NCBI RefSeq assembly: GCF_001565895.1
Contig: NZ_LSNE01000015.1
Coordinates: 27,642-91,641, forward strand
Direction: 5' to 3'
Length of the DNA: 64,000 nucleotides
Source of the DNA: Paraglaciecola hydrolytica
Lineage (GTDB): Bacteria; Pseudomonadota; Gammaproteobacteria; Enterobacterales; Alteromonadaceae
Shown here: positions 45,484-54,539 of the stretch, piece after piece
How the letters are laid out: each line of letters starts with the position of its first letter
How positions within the stretch are numbered: position 1 is the stretch's first letter
Notes under the pieces: model-generated
Databases searched by the model: none
The model's input: the letters and a program-made list of their open reading frames with translations, nothing else
What the model was told of the DNA's origin: nothing
Program-made: the position numbers and the translations under genes

Positions 45484-48117
45484 TTATGGCTTTTTAGCTA
45501 ACTCAAGTAAAACTGCGTCAAGTATTTTGGGGCTCGTTAGCGAGCCACCTCCAAAAGTCCAGGTGTTGGCGTTTTCGGCAAGTTCACGATAATTACCTTC
45601 GCCACTTTTGTCCCAGGTTGTCACATAAATACTTACACCAGCCCAATCTTCAATACCTAGTTCTGCGCCGTCATAAGTAAATTCTATGCTGTTGTTTTGG
45701 TAGTCTATTGCCATAGGCGGGGCAATTCCGGCCTTTTCACCTTCATGCAAAGCCGTCGCTTGAGTCGGCCAATAGACATAGTTTGCCCAACCATAGGCTA
45801 CGTGGGCCAAATCCCAAGCGGCCCCATCAGGAAACTGTCCACCAATCACAGGTAACTCAGACATGCCCGTTCTGGTTGGTAAATCAAAAAACAGCGTAAA
45901 GGCCACATGGTCAAAACCATTAGGCGGCGCCCAGATGTGACTAAGTTCACACATCTTTAAACTCAGCTTTAATATCTTGCCGCCCGTCTGGGCAGTTGCA
46001 CCAATAATATCCATTTGGCAAGCTACAGTAGGATCTAAAGGTTTAGTGTAATTCCTCTCTAATCCATGGTCGTCATTCAGAGGATCACTGACTTGTACTT
46101 GAGCACTCACTTGGTCGGATTGAGTCTGATAATAGTAAACAGCAGAGGCCACTTTGGCCGTGGGCGAATAGATTTCGAGTTGATGCTGGTGAGTACCAAG
46201 ATCATTCACTGCCAACTCAGTTTGCCACTGTCCTGTAGCATTAGTGTGAATGGTTTTAGCATCAGTCAGTTTGCCATCGATCACCACCAATAAGTCACTG
46301 TGTGGATAATCACTTGTCCCTTTTATACTGGCGTAAACTTGGTTTTGGTAAAGGCTTTGTAAGTTTTTAGGCTCAATGCTTCTAGCTATGTCAAGTTGTG
46401 GCTGATTACCCTCACGTTCATCCCCAAGCAATACCACCACAGCTTGCGCGGGTAATACTGTGGTCAACAAACCTTGAACATCAAAACGCAAGGTTTCTTG
46501 CAGGTTTTCGTTAATGAGGACCAGAGGTTTATTGTTTTCGACAAAGTCGGTTTGTAAGGCATTTAACAGCACCTCATGTTTGGCCGTATTAAATATCACA
46601 TAAGCCACTTTACCCTGATAATTACGTTTATACGCCAAGATGCCCGCACCCGCTGCGTTGTCTTGCAGTATCTCAATACTGCCCCGACTAAAAATCAGAT
46701 TTTTTTTGCGTAACTCGGTCAATTGCTGAATAAAAAGATACATGGGAGAGTGCTGATTAAATTGATCAAACTGACTTAAATAACCCCCAGCAAACATAGC
46801 TCGTCTGCTGCTTTTAAAGGCTTGTTCATCACCTTGATAAATGGTGGGAATACCCGGCACTGTCATCATCAGGGTATAGGCCTGTTTAAAACCCGCGATA
46901 TTGCCAGCAGCTAAAAAGCGCTCAACATCATGATTATCAATAAAATTAACTACTTTAAAAGGCTCATTAAACAAGCGCATTTGGGCTTCTAAACGATAAC
47001 TAAGATATTGGGTGGGCATGCCACCGGCAAAGACCCGGCTGATCTCTTTGTATAAAGGAAACCCGATAGGCGCATCAATACGCTGATGTTGCGAGTCTGA
47101 CACATATTGTTTGAGTTTTTGCTCACCGTTATCCGCCATGGGTAAAGAGGTTTCATAGATTTCGCCAAAACTGAAAAAATCGTCCCGTCCGGTGCTTTGA
47201 GCAGCGGCTTTTAGGCCGTCTGGGGCATGTAAAAAATCACTGAAAAAGTCACTTTCCACATACTTTGCGGTATCAATTCTGATGGCATCTACCCCAGCCT
47301 GCTCAATCCAATATGCAAAGGAATCTTTTAAGGCACTACGCACCACAGGATTTGAAGTATTTAAGTCATCTAAATCAGCGGTTTGATAGGTGGTTTCTTG
47401 TTTTGGGTCGGCAAAATTGACTATGCTGGGGGTCCAGTTATAAATAGCTGCTTTACGGTGCTCGGCATTATTGGCGTCGTTTAAGGTAAAGGGATACTGA
47501 CTTGGAGCACTGCCCGGTGTAGCGGAGTGGTTAAGTACAAAATTATCTGTCACTTTGTGCTCATCATAGTCGCCCTGATAAGTAAAAAAATTGCCGGTAT
47601 GGTTGACTACTACATCTTGAATTAAATACATACCACGCTGATGTAAACCACTCGACAATGCCTGATAGTCGGCCAGTGTGCCAAAATGCTCATCCACCGC
47701 TTTAAAGTCTCGTGCCCAGTAACCGTGATAACCCCCATAGTTGGATAGAGGATCCCACCACAAATTGGCCACTTGAGGAGTAGTCCATAAGGCTGTTGCG
47801 CCTAGCTTTCGGATATAATCTAGATGCTGAACTAAGCCTACTAAGTCGCCCCCACTGTAATGGCTCTCCTTAGTTGGATCATATTCATTTTGGGCTTGGC
47901 TATTGTTAGTAGGGTCGCCGTCAGCAAAACGATCAATCATCGCTAGGTAAATAATCTGATCTTGCCATTGGGGAGAAGGTACATGTAACAGTAGCTCAGC
48001 AGTGTTGCCAACTGTTGACTCTAACTCGGGCGGTTCACTAGGCGCATTAACAGGGCTACAAGCCACACTCAGGATAGTGACCAGCGCCAAACCACTTATT
48101 TTTTTACACAATTGCAT
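45484..48117 (-). CDS. GH13 alpha-amylase-family lipoprotein with glucodextranase-like C-domain
   Basis: An 877-residue lipoprotein (signal ending SVAC). The GH13 barrel shows the nucleophile Asp near 281 (IRIDTAKYVE), the acid Glu near 319 (SFGEIYE), the third Asp near 392 (FIDNHDVERF) and region I (LIQDVVVNHTG). After the barrel is an Ig/CBM-like stretch, and the last 210 residues (DPLNDDHGLERNY ... IYVTTWDKSGEGNYREL) resemble the glucodextranase C-terminal DOMON-type domain. It should hydrolyse alpha-glucans at the cell envelope. Upstream at 48189-48196 is the 8-bp palindrome ATACGTAT, possibly regulatory. Confidence 0.92.
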   Translation of the reverse strand: MQLCKKISGLALVTILSVACSPVNAPSEPPELESTVGNTAELLLHVPSPQWQDQIIYLAMIDRFADGDPTNNSQAQNEYDPTKESHYSGGDLVGLVQHLDYIRKLGATALWTTPQVANLWWDPLSNYGGYHGYWARDFKAVDEHFGTLADYQALSSGLHQRGMYLIQDVVVNHTGNFFTYQGDYDEHKVTDNFVLNHSATPGSAPSQYPFTLNDANNAEHRKAAIYNWTPSIVNFADPKQETTYQTADLDDLNTSNPVVRSALKDSFAYWIEQAGVDAIRIDTAKYVESDFFSDFLHAPDGLKAAAQSTGRDDFFSFGEIYETSLPMADNGEQKLKQYVSDSQHQRIDAPIGFPLYKEISRVFAGGMPTQYLSYRLEAQMRLFNEPFKVVNFIDNHDVERFLAAGNIAGFKQAYTLMMTVPGIPTIYQGDEQAFKSSRRAMFAGGYLSQFDQFNQHSPMYLFIQQLTELRKKNLIFSRGSIEILQDNAAGAGILAYKRNYQGKVAYVIFNTAKHEVLLNALQTDFVENNKPLVLINENLQETLRFDVQGLLTTVLPAQAVVVLLGDEREGNQPQLDIARSIEPKNLQSLYQNQVYASIKGTSDYPHSDLLVVIDGKLTDAKTIHTNATGQWQTELAVNDLGTHQHQLEIYSPTAKVASAVYYYQTQSDQVSAQVQVSDPLNDDHGLERNYTKPLDPTVACQMDIIGATAQTGGKILKLSLKMCELSHIWAPPNGFDHVAFTLFFDLPTRTGMSELPVIGGQFPDGAAWDLAHVAYGWANYVYWPTQATALHEGEKAGIAPPMAIDYQNNSIEFTYDGAELGIEDWAGVSIYVTTWDKSGEGNYRELAENANTWTFGGGSLTSPKILDAVLLELAKKP

Positions 48118-48406
48118 ACTAACTATTACCCAGCATTAACAAGTGGTAAGCACGTTAGCGATATTTAATTTTTAAAACAATGTACTACATACGTATTCAT
48201 CCCCTGACTATATTTTGTCCAGACTTTTTATACGTGCGTCATTAAACTTTCATCAATTGTTAATAAAAAGTACAAGAATCTATTCTATTTTAGGGTGCAG
48301 TATGGTAAAAGAGCGTTGAACTTGTTGCACTAGCTTGTGTAAAAAGTTTATCGATTTCAATATAAAGCAGTGACTATTGCGCTAAAAATAATAATGGGGA
48401 TCCCAA

Positions 48407-48577
48407 ATGGATAAGTCCGATTTATTTTCAATGATAGATACAGAAAGCCGCTCCGCTAAAACTAAATCCGTTAAACGAAAATGGCGAGAAATCGAAGCCA
48501 TTCATGACCGTCAACGCCTACGACAAGAATTGAGTGAATTAGGCCTAACCGCCGAAGATGAATTAGAATTTTTATAA
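48407..48577 (+). CDS. DUF3545 family small protein
   Basis: A 56-residue, charged, helical protein that starts MDKSDLFSMIDTES and ends LGLTAEDELEFL, with KRKWREIEAIHDRQRLRQEL between; this is the DUF3545 pattern found in Alteromonadales and relatives. Function unknown. GGGGA lies 6 bases before the ATG and a strong terminator follows 10 bp after the stop, supporting a real single-gene unit. The 289 bp before it, back to the GH13 start, holds only promoter-type AT-rich sequence. Confidence 0.82.
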   Translation: MDKSDLFSMIDTESRSAKTKSVKRKWREIEAIHDRQRLRQELSELGLTAEDELEFL

Positions 48578-48587
48578 CCTTACTTAC

Positions 48588-48615
48588 AAAACTTCGCTCC
48601 GGCGAAGTTTTTTTT
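48588..48615 (+). terminator. Rho-independent terminator after the DUF3545 gene
   Basis: A 10-bp perfect stem AAAACTTCGC/GCGAAGTTTT with a TCCG tetraloop and a T run to 48615. Confidence 0.95.
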
Positions 48616-48644
48616 AGCCTAAAAACGTTCACTGCAATTGCACC

Positions 48645-48800
48645 TTATGGCCAATTTCAGACCGTGCATCAGCCAAGCTGATGATCAGCTTCTATCAAAA
48701 TCTGCAATCAGGCCAAACCCTTAGCAATGCACTGAGAAAAAGCCAACTATTCATGTTTAACAATCCTCGTTTTATCCCCCTATTATTGGGCTGCGTATAA
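48645..48800 (+). pseudogene. Relic of a CHAT (caspase-like) domain C-terminus
   Basis: The frame ending at the TAA at 48798-48800 reads LWPISDRASAKLMISFYQNL, then SGQTLSNALRKSQLFMF and NNPRFIPLLLG. That is the conserved end of CHAT peptidase domains (SLWPVxDxATAxLMxxFYxxL ... ALRxAQLxM ... PxxWAPFxLxG). There is no start codon, ribosome binding site or upstream domain: the frame reaches back only into the DUF3545 terminator. It looks like the tail left by deletion of a larger CHAT gene. Confidence 0.58.
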
Positions 48801-48903
48801 TTTGTATTCAGCCAATACTAACCAAGTTGTTTTCAACAAAATATTTTTATAATTCATATAGATAAATACAATATTCAAATTTTATTGATTTTCTAACTTG
48901 AAC

Positions 48904-48944
48904 TACGAAAGTATTCGTATATATTTAATACGAATTGAATCGTA
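48904..48944. promoter_or_regulatory. Two tandem 16-bp BlaI-type operators
   Basis: TACGA-N6-TCGTA occurs twice, at 48904-48919 and 48929-48944, centres 25 bp apart, ending 13 bp before the repressor ATG. Half-sites TACGA/TCGTA echo the TACA/TGTA half-sites of BlaI/MecI operators. The placement argues for autorepression of the repressor-peptidase operon. Confidence 0.83.
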
Positions 48945-48957
48945 GAAGGAATTGAAT

Positions 48958-49335
48958 ATGATTGCCCCGACCCCCTCGGAACTTGAAATCCTCAATATAC
49001 TATGGAAATCTGGCGAAGCCACCACACAAATCGTCAATGATCAGCTCAACTTAACCCGTCCTGTCGGTTATACCACTACGCTAAAAACCATGCAGTTGAT
49101 GACCGAAAAAGGCTTGTTGGATAGACGCAAAGAAGGCAAGAGTCACGTCTATTTTGCTTTAAGTGATGAATCAAAGACCAAATCACACTTGCTCGACAAA
49201 ATAATTCAAACCACCTTTGGAGGCTCAACTAGCGGTTTGTTGATGCAACTGTTTGGCAATAAAGCAGTTAGCCAAGACGAAATTGTACAAATCAGAGCCT
49301 TTTTAGACGGCATGGAGGATAAAAATCATGGATAA
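48958..49335 (+). CDS. BlaI/MecI/CopY-family winged-helix repressor
   Basis: A 125-residue repressor with the family start PTPSELEILNILWKSGEATTQIV, the recognition region RPVGYTTTLKTMQLMTEKGLLDRRKEGKSHVYFAL and a dimerisation tail. BlaI-type repressors bind as dimers to dyads and are cut by a partner metallopeptidase on signal. The frame opens at a TTG at 48952, but the ATG at 48958 has AAGGA 7 bases upstream. It overlaps the M56 peptidase gene by 8 bp (ATG inside its end), so they are coupled, and two matching operators lie just upstream. Confidence 0.93.
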   Translation: MIAPTPSELEILNILWKSGEATTQIVNDQLNLTRPVGYTTTLKTMQLMTEKGLLDRRKEGKSHVYFALSDESKTKSHLLDKIIQTTFGGSTSGLLMQLFGNKAVSQDEIVQIRAFLDGMEDKNHG

Positions 49336-51361
49336 TTTAAGCAGCATTTTGGATCCACATTTAATTTATGCCTTGGGTTGGACATTAGTGCATTCACTCT
49401 GGCAGTCCTTACTGGTATTTGTACTACTGAGTAGTGGCCTTAAAATGACTAATTCACTTAGGCCTGCTTTACGTTATCGATTATGTATAAGTGCCTTATG
49501 TTGCTGTGTGATACTCAGTGGGCTCACTTTTTATCAAAACTACACTCAATCGGTGCAAACCAGTCTGTATCTAGGCGACATCCAAACTCATATTGCATTG
49601 GTTTATGAAGGCAGTTTTTGGTCATCAATTTACCAAAATATCAACCCTTGGCTGAGCTCGGTAGTACTTGTTTGGTTTGTTGGTTTTGGCTTGCAATTTG
49701 TACGCTACTTATATGATGTGCTCCAAGGTCTGCAACTAAAAACCCAGAACACTTTTACTGTGAGCCCTGAATGGCAAAAGCGTCTGGCTCGTTTGCTTAA
49801 TGTGTTACAGATTAAGCACTCAGTTGAATTTAAATTATCCAGCAAAATTAGCGTTCCTTGCATAGTTGGGCACTTTAAACCTGTGGTACTACTGCCTCTG
49901 GGGCTGTTTACGCAACTGCCTATGGAGCAAGTTGAAGCCATTGTATTACATGAACTTGCACACATTAAACGTAACGATTATCTGCTCAATTTAGTGCAAT
50001 ACCTCGTCAAAATTGTGTTTTTCTTCAACCCTTTTGTATTGCTCATTTGCCATAAAATAGATTTTGAACGCGAAGCGGCCTGTGACGATATTGCGGCTAA
50101 GGCCTGTGGTAATGCGCTAATATTCGCTAAGAGTTTGAGTCGTTTTGCAGAATTCAGCCAGCAGCGTCAATCTGTATTGGCTGCACATAAACAATCGTTT
50201 TTCTTACTTGATAGAGTAAAGCGCATTTTTACACGGACTTTACCTCTTTCTGCTGCGGCTGAACGTTTGGTATTACTCATGGGGATTGCCGTTTTTGGCT
50301 TAACCCTCAATGTGAATGCGAGTGACCAGATAACAGGATTAGTGGCAAATTCACCCACTATAAATCTAGCGACAATGACATCTCAAAACGATCAAAATAC
50401 ATCCGTTGATATTGATGTTTTAGGTGCTGCAACTACAAGCCAAACAAACGTTCAACAGTCCATTGATGAACAACTAGCACCACAACCTATTGAACTCATT
50501 GAAAATATCGATACCAAACTGGAAAATGTGGCTCTTTCTACTCAGAGTACTCAGCCCAATAATATTAAGCCATTTGAAAATAACACTATCTTGTTAGCTA
50601 GCGCAGCACGTGATTTTGCCCTTGGAAATAATCCAACAGACACTATTCTTCCTGTAACACCGACCTCATTTACCGAGCCAAACCAACAGCAGCAAGCTGT
50701 AAGTAATACCCAAAGTGAAACAACAAGCTTAGTTAAATTTGAAAAGCCACTGGCTGACTTATCGTTAGTTAAAATCAATAACAGTGGCTTTGATCTGGCA
50801 TTGTTTGAACCTCAATTTGTAGATAAGCAATATAGAGGCATCAAACTATTACCGATTAACGTTGATAAAACCATTGTCGAGTCCAATTTTAAACGCTGGG
50901 AAGTCATTACTTATCAAGGATTAAAAGATTCGCTCAACGGTATTAATCAACTCATCACGCAACATAATGCCAGCTTAGGTGCTATTCCTGACAAAGACTT
51001 ACTGGTTGCTCGTATTGAGATTAAAAAAGTGGTGCATATGAAATTGTGGGCTGGCTTGGTAAATGACGGTAATCGCCGTTCTACTCATAGTAACAGTGTT
51101 GAATACCTAGCCGGGGCACAACTACAGATTGTTCTTAATGAGGCGCTTAGTAAGGATAAAATAGGCATTATCTGGGCGGGATTTGATGTTGATGGTGAAT
51201 CGCTATCAGGCAAAAACTTCAAGTTTTGGAACAGCGAAACACAACAAAACTACTGGCATGAAATTATGCATTCCACTTTAGCCAAATTAGATAATACATT
51301 GGAGCAAATTCAAGGGCGCAACTTTGTTGAATTTAATCCCAAACTGAATAACCAATACTAA
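49328..51361 (+). CDS. BlaR1-type M56 membrane metallopeptidase with non-PBP sensor tail
   Basis: A 677-residue inner-membrane protein. Several membrane segments cover residues 1-130 and the M56 zinc site HELAH lies near 215 (IVLHELAHIKRNDYLL), with a second Glu in FEREAACDD. After another membrane segment near 310 (LLMGIAVFGLTLN) the chain goes to the periplasm: a low-complexity N/Q/T-rich linker, then about 190 residues (KINNSGFDLALFEPQF ... TLEQIQGRNFVEF). That tail has no penicillin-binding SxxK/SxN/KTG set; it weakly recalls DUF3313 lipoproteins. It should cleave the BlaI-like repressor on an unknown envelope signal. Confidence 0.88.
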   Translation: MDNLSSILDPHLIYALGWTLVHSLWQSLLVFVLLSSGLKMTNSLRPALRYRLCISALCCCVILSGLTFYQNYTQSVQTSLYLGDIQTHIALVYEGSFWSSIYQNINPWLSSVVLVWFVGFGLQFVRYLYDVLQGLQLKTQNTFTVSPEWQKRLARLLNVLQIKHSVEFKLSSKISVPCIVGHFKPVVLLPLGLFTQLPMEQVEAIVLHELAHIKRNDYLLNLVQYLVKIVFFFNPFVLLICHKIDFEREAACDDIAAKACGNALIFAKSLSRFAEFSQQRQSVLAAHKQSFFLLDRVKRIFTRTLPLSAAAERLVLLMGIAVFGLTLNVNASDQITGLVANSPTINLATMTSQNDQNTSVDIDVLGAATTSQTNVQQSIDEQLAPQPIELIENIDTKLENVALSTQSTQPNNIKPFENNTILLASAARDFALGNNPTDTILPVTPTSFTEPNQQQQAVSNTQSETTSLVKFEKPLADLSLVKINNSGFDLALFEPQFVDKQYRGIKLLPINVDKTIVESNFKRWEVITYQGLKDSLNGINQLITQHNASLGAIPDKDLLVARIEIKKVVHMKLWAGLVNDGNRRSTHSNSVEYLAGAQLQIVLNEALSKDKIGIIWAGFDVDGESLSGKNFKFWNSETQQNYWHEIMHSTLAKLDNTLEQIQGRNFVEFNPKLNNQY

Positions 51362-51367
51362 TCTGGC

Positions 51368-51410
51368 AAAAAAAAGCCCTGTTTAACTTCTGTTAAACAG
51401 GGCTTTTTTT
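51368..51410. terminator. Bidirectional terminator between blaR-like and sapC-like genes
   Basis: A long perfect stem of about 17 bp, GCCCTGTTTAAC/GTTAAACAGGGC plus flanking A/T pairs, with a 4-base loop and T runs on both strands. Confidence 0.95.
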
Positions 51411-51421
51411 ATTAATCAAAA

Positions 51422-52183
51422 TTAAGCTGTTGCTGGTTCTTTTGCTGTTTCTTCCAATTTCAATTGTAAAGACTGAATTGGTGTAGCAGTAGCAGCAGAT
51501 AATTGCACTAGGCGGTTTAATTGACCTAAAGACATCATCACAGCGTAGATAGCGCCTAAGAAGCCGGCTTTATGCAATTCTAGGATTTTAGCATCGTCTA
51601 GAGCATGTAAACGTTTTTCGCTGATACATTTCATACCATTGATATTACGTTGTTGACCATTCGCATATTGCACACGTAAGGTAATCGCGTCGAGAAGGTC
51701 CAATTCAATTAACTTAGCCACAAAACGCTGAGTGGCCATTTCACTGTTAGCCAGATCAGACAATAATTGCTGACGATTTTGCAAATAAGGGCTAGGCTCA
51801 CCGGCTTCAGTAAATAACAACTCACCTTCTTTAGTACCAACTAACTCGCTATTTTCATCAATAAAGACCCCTAATTTGTCGCCATCAGGACGAACATCAA
51901 AAGGATAACGCTGAATATTTAAAGGTACAGTATGGGCGTTCCATTTGCCGTCAGTCATAAACATATTGACACCTTGTTCGGTACCTAACATGGCAATACT
52001 GTGGGTCGCGTTAGTTTTTGGATCTTGTACAAAAACAATCGGCATGGTGCTAGCTAACTGTGCATATTCACGTAGTGATGCGGCGGCCAAATGTGCGTCT
52101 TTAGTGTGGCTAAAATCGTGTTTTAAGTTAACACGTAGGTCTTTATGTTTATCTTTGTCTAGCGGGATGTAGTTAGTTGTCAT
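51422..52183 (-). CDS. SapC family protein
   Basis: A 253-residue cytoplasmic protein of the SapC family (PF07277 type): AAASLREYAQLASTMPIVFVQD, LGTEQGVNMFM, WNAHTVPLNIQRYPFDV and GVFIDENSELVG. SapC was named in Campylobacter S-layer loci, but in marine Gammaproteobacteria it usually belongs to TonB-receptor/tryptophan-halogenase clusters. Here it stands alone, more than 22 kb from the halogenases. Function unknown. The ATG at 52183 is preceded by AAAAAGAGAAG. Confidence 0.92.
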   Translation of the reverse strand: MTTNYIPLDKDKHKDLRVNLKHDFSHTKDAHLAAASLREYAQLASTMPIVFVQDPKTNATHSIAMLGTEQGVNMFMTDGKWNAHTVPLNIQRYPFDVRPDGDKLGVFIDENSELVGTKEGELLFTEAGEPSPYLQNRQQLLSDLANSEMATQRFVAKLIELDLLDAITLRVQYANGQQRNINGMKCISEKRLHALDDAKILELHKAGFLGAIYAVMMSLGQLNRLVQLSAATATPIQSLQLKLEETAKEPATA

Positions 52184-52964
52184 TGGATACTTCTCTTTTT
52201 AATTTTTAAACAAATTGGGATTTAACTTAGATGCTGACGAAATAATTTATTTCAAGTGCTACTAACGGAAAACGAAGATGTTAGATCGGATCACTGTGGC
52301 GTATCGTGCTGCTTTGAATAAACTTAGCAGCACCAATATTTCAATCTGCAGGTGGCTAAACCTAGCAAAAACGGCCAAAAGTATCTTATATTTGCCATAC
52401 TTTGTCACCCCATCGTTACAGCTTATTTACATCTTTCTGCCTGCTAAAATGTTCTAATCTAGATTAAGCAATAAAAACAAAAAGATAGCCTTCCCTATTA
52501 TGGCTTTTTTAAATTGTGCAATATTTACCCAAAGTGAAAATATTCTACAATTTTGTTGCTTACCTCAGCACAGCAGCTTTGCAAACTCAGCGGGTATTAA
52601 ATAAGTCAAAACCGTTAGCACATTTATATAGGACTCAAGGTCTACTCGCGAAATCTACTAGATAAAATCCCTCAAACTTGTAAGCCGGATATCTCTGAAA
52701 CTATTCTAAACAGATATTAAATCCATTAAATTACAAATAGTTATGTTAACTAAATATTCAAAAATAGAAACTCGCGGCACACAACCATCAGCAAAAGCTC
52801 AAACCACCACACCTATAAAACCATTCATCCACTTTGTATATTCACTCTCTTCAGTGCGCCTTTATAAATAGTAGCGCCACTGCGGCATCTAACTTGCAGC
52901 CCTACTCATTTATGGAAATGAAAATGTTTTATGTAATTTATCCTTAACATGGGAGGAAAAAGCA
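52184..52964. other. 781-bp intergenic region, no supported gene
   Basis: AT-rich sequence between two divergent genes. A 12-bp palindrome TAATCTAGATTA lies at 52455-52466. The longest plausible frame, 59 codons from an ATG at 52278, has no ribosome binding site and no recognisable family. No RNA gene was recognised. Confidence 0.5.
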
Positions 52965-53492
52965 ATGAACCCTAACGTGATTGACGAACAATACCCAGGC
53001 AAAGTGGTAGGTGTGTACAACAGAGAAGCCAGCGCAAAAAAGATGGCTGAACAACTAATCAGCGAAGGTGGTTTTTTAACTGAGCAGCTAAGTGTAGTGC
53101 GGCCTGATGATGGAAATTTTGCAGGTAAATTAGAACCCGACAGCAAGGGTATCGGCCGGACTTTACTTAAATCCCATCTCATTCTAGGGAGTGCAGGTTT
53201 AGTGGTCGGTTTGTTGGTAGCAAGCCTGTTAATTATTATTGGTTCCCCTTTTGCGGCCTCAAGTCCGGTGATGATGTTATCGGCTGCAGCTATATTAGGC
53301 ACTTTTTTAGGCTTGTTGGTTGCAGGCGCGATATCTTTGCGTCCGGACCATGATGGGCCGATCAATAGTGCCCGCCACGCCAGCCATCATCATCAATGGT
53401 CGGTTGTAGTACAAACCAAAGATCATGAACAAATAGAGCAGGCTAGAAAATTAATGCAGCCTTCAGCGGTAAAACTGTCTGAATCCTTGTAA
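52965..53492 (+). CDS. Small inner-membrane protein, stress-protein-like, family uncertain
   Basis: A 175-residue protein with a soluble N-terminal part (VVGVYNREASAKKMAEQLISEGGF, a beta-alpha pattern like that of 17M-type general stress proteins), two adjacent glycine-rich membrane helices (about 72-93 and 101-124) and a soluble tail with ARHASHHHQWSVVVQ. The repeated alpha/beta flanks with a helical hairpin between them suggest a ferredoxin-like domain split by a membrane insert. GGGAGGA lies 6 bases before the ATG, a very strong site. I do not recognise a named function. Confidence 0.78.
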   Translation: MNPNVIDEQYPGKVVGVYNREASAKKMAEQLISEGGFLTEQLSVVRPDDGNFAGKLEPDSKGIGRTLLKSHLILGSAGLVVGLLVASLLIIIGSPFAASSPVMMLSAAAILGTFLGLLVAGAISLRPDHDGPINSARHASHHHQWSVVVQTKDHEQIEQARKLMQPSAVKLSESL

Positions 53493-53561
53493 CAATTCAA
53501 TCTATCCACGTAGAGCAGTTAGTTCGCCTACTCTACGTCTCAGCTATCTCTTGAAATCAGT

Positions 53562-54539
53562 TTATTTAAGCGCTAATTCGCTTAATAACGGAAAGTGATC
53601 TGAACCAATGTCTGGCAAACGTTTTAAGCTAACTAACTCAAAATCATCACTGTGAAAAATATGATCCAAGGGCCAGCGCGCAAAAGCATACTGAGCATGA
53701 AAAGTATTGTAGGCGCCACGCCCTTTGCGCGGATCCAGCAATCCGCTGACCCGTAAAAAGGCGCGAGTGGTTGGTGACCAGGCTACGTCATTTAAATCAC
53801 CACTCACCAATACTGACTTTGAGTGATGAGATTTTTTCGCGGCTATTTCTCTAGCCAAACTCAGTAACTCTACATCCCGCTCAGTTGCTTCGGAATTTTC
53901 CGTGGGACTTGGTGGTGCAGGATGCAAAAAATGGCAATTGATCTGCTCACCACTGGGTAAAATGGCCGTGCAGTGAATCGACGGCACACCTTTTTCAACT
54001 CGTTCTGCGCTAGTGATGTTTGTCAGCGGTAGACGACTAAACACATGCATACCGTATAAATTTTCAAGTGGGTAATTTACCCTGTAAGGATAGGAATCAT
54101 GCAGTGGTGCAAGGGCATCTTGCCACCATTGATTAGTTTCAAGGGTTACCAAAATGTGCGGTTGCTCTTGATTAACCAAAGCAATCAATTTGTGTGCATC
54201 ACGATTGCTCATCAATACGTTGGCATTCATCACCCTGACTCTGCGTTTTAAGTCAGGCGAGCGTGCTGTCTTGACGGTTTTTTTCATTAATGGCGTATAG
54301 GGTAAAATCCAATAGAGTTGATAAGCTAACGCGGCTAAGTTAATAGCAAGTAGCGCAAATTTATAAACAATATTTTGATGGTAAAAAATACCCAGCACCA
54401 CGGTATTGAGCAACAATAAAAACGCAATTTGCAAACGCGGAAATTCCCATACACGCACTACCCAATGATCACTAGGTAATAGTGGAGCTAGGGTCAGCAG
54501 CATTAACACAATACTAGTTATAACAAAGGTTGTTAACAT
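53562..54539 (-). CDS. Membrane-anchored endonuclease/exonuclease/phosphatase-fold hydrolase
   Basis: A 325-residue protein with three N-terminal membrane segments (residues 1-85) and an EEP domain: NANVLMSN, the metal-binding Glu in VTLETNQWW, HFLHPAPP, VSGDLNDVAWS, WPLDHIF and IGSDHFPL. All catalytic blocks are intact, so a phosphodiesterase is expected, probably facing the periplasm, on DNA or phospho-lipid headgroups; substrate unknown. It overlaps the AsmA-like gene by 7 bp (54533-54539), a translationally coupled pair. Confidence 0.9.
   Translation of the reverse strand: MLTTFVITSIVLMLLTLAPLLPSDHWVVRVWEFPRLQIAFLLLLNTVVLGIFYHQNIVYKFALLAINLAALAYQLYWILPYTPLMKKTVKTARSPDLKRRVRVMNANVLMSNRDAHKLIALVNQEQPHILVTLETNQWWQDALAPLHDSYPYRVNYPLENLYGMHVFSRLPLTNITSAERVEKGVPSIHCTAILPSGEQINCHFLHPAPPSPTENSEATERDVELLSLAREIAAKKSHHSKSVLVSGDLNDVAWSPTTRAFLRVSGLLDPRKGRGAYNTFHAQYAFARWPLDHIFHSDDFELVSLKRLPDIGSDHFPLLSELALK

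Noticed and set aside
48189-48196. ATACGTAT palindrome before the GH13 gene as a maltose-regulator site
   Set aside because: Only 8 bp, a single copy and no regulator nearby; mentioned with the gene but not listed as a site.
52278-52457. 59-codon frame in the long gap before 52965
   Set aside because: No ribosome binding site and no recognisable motif; likely chance.
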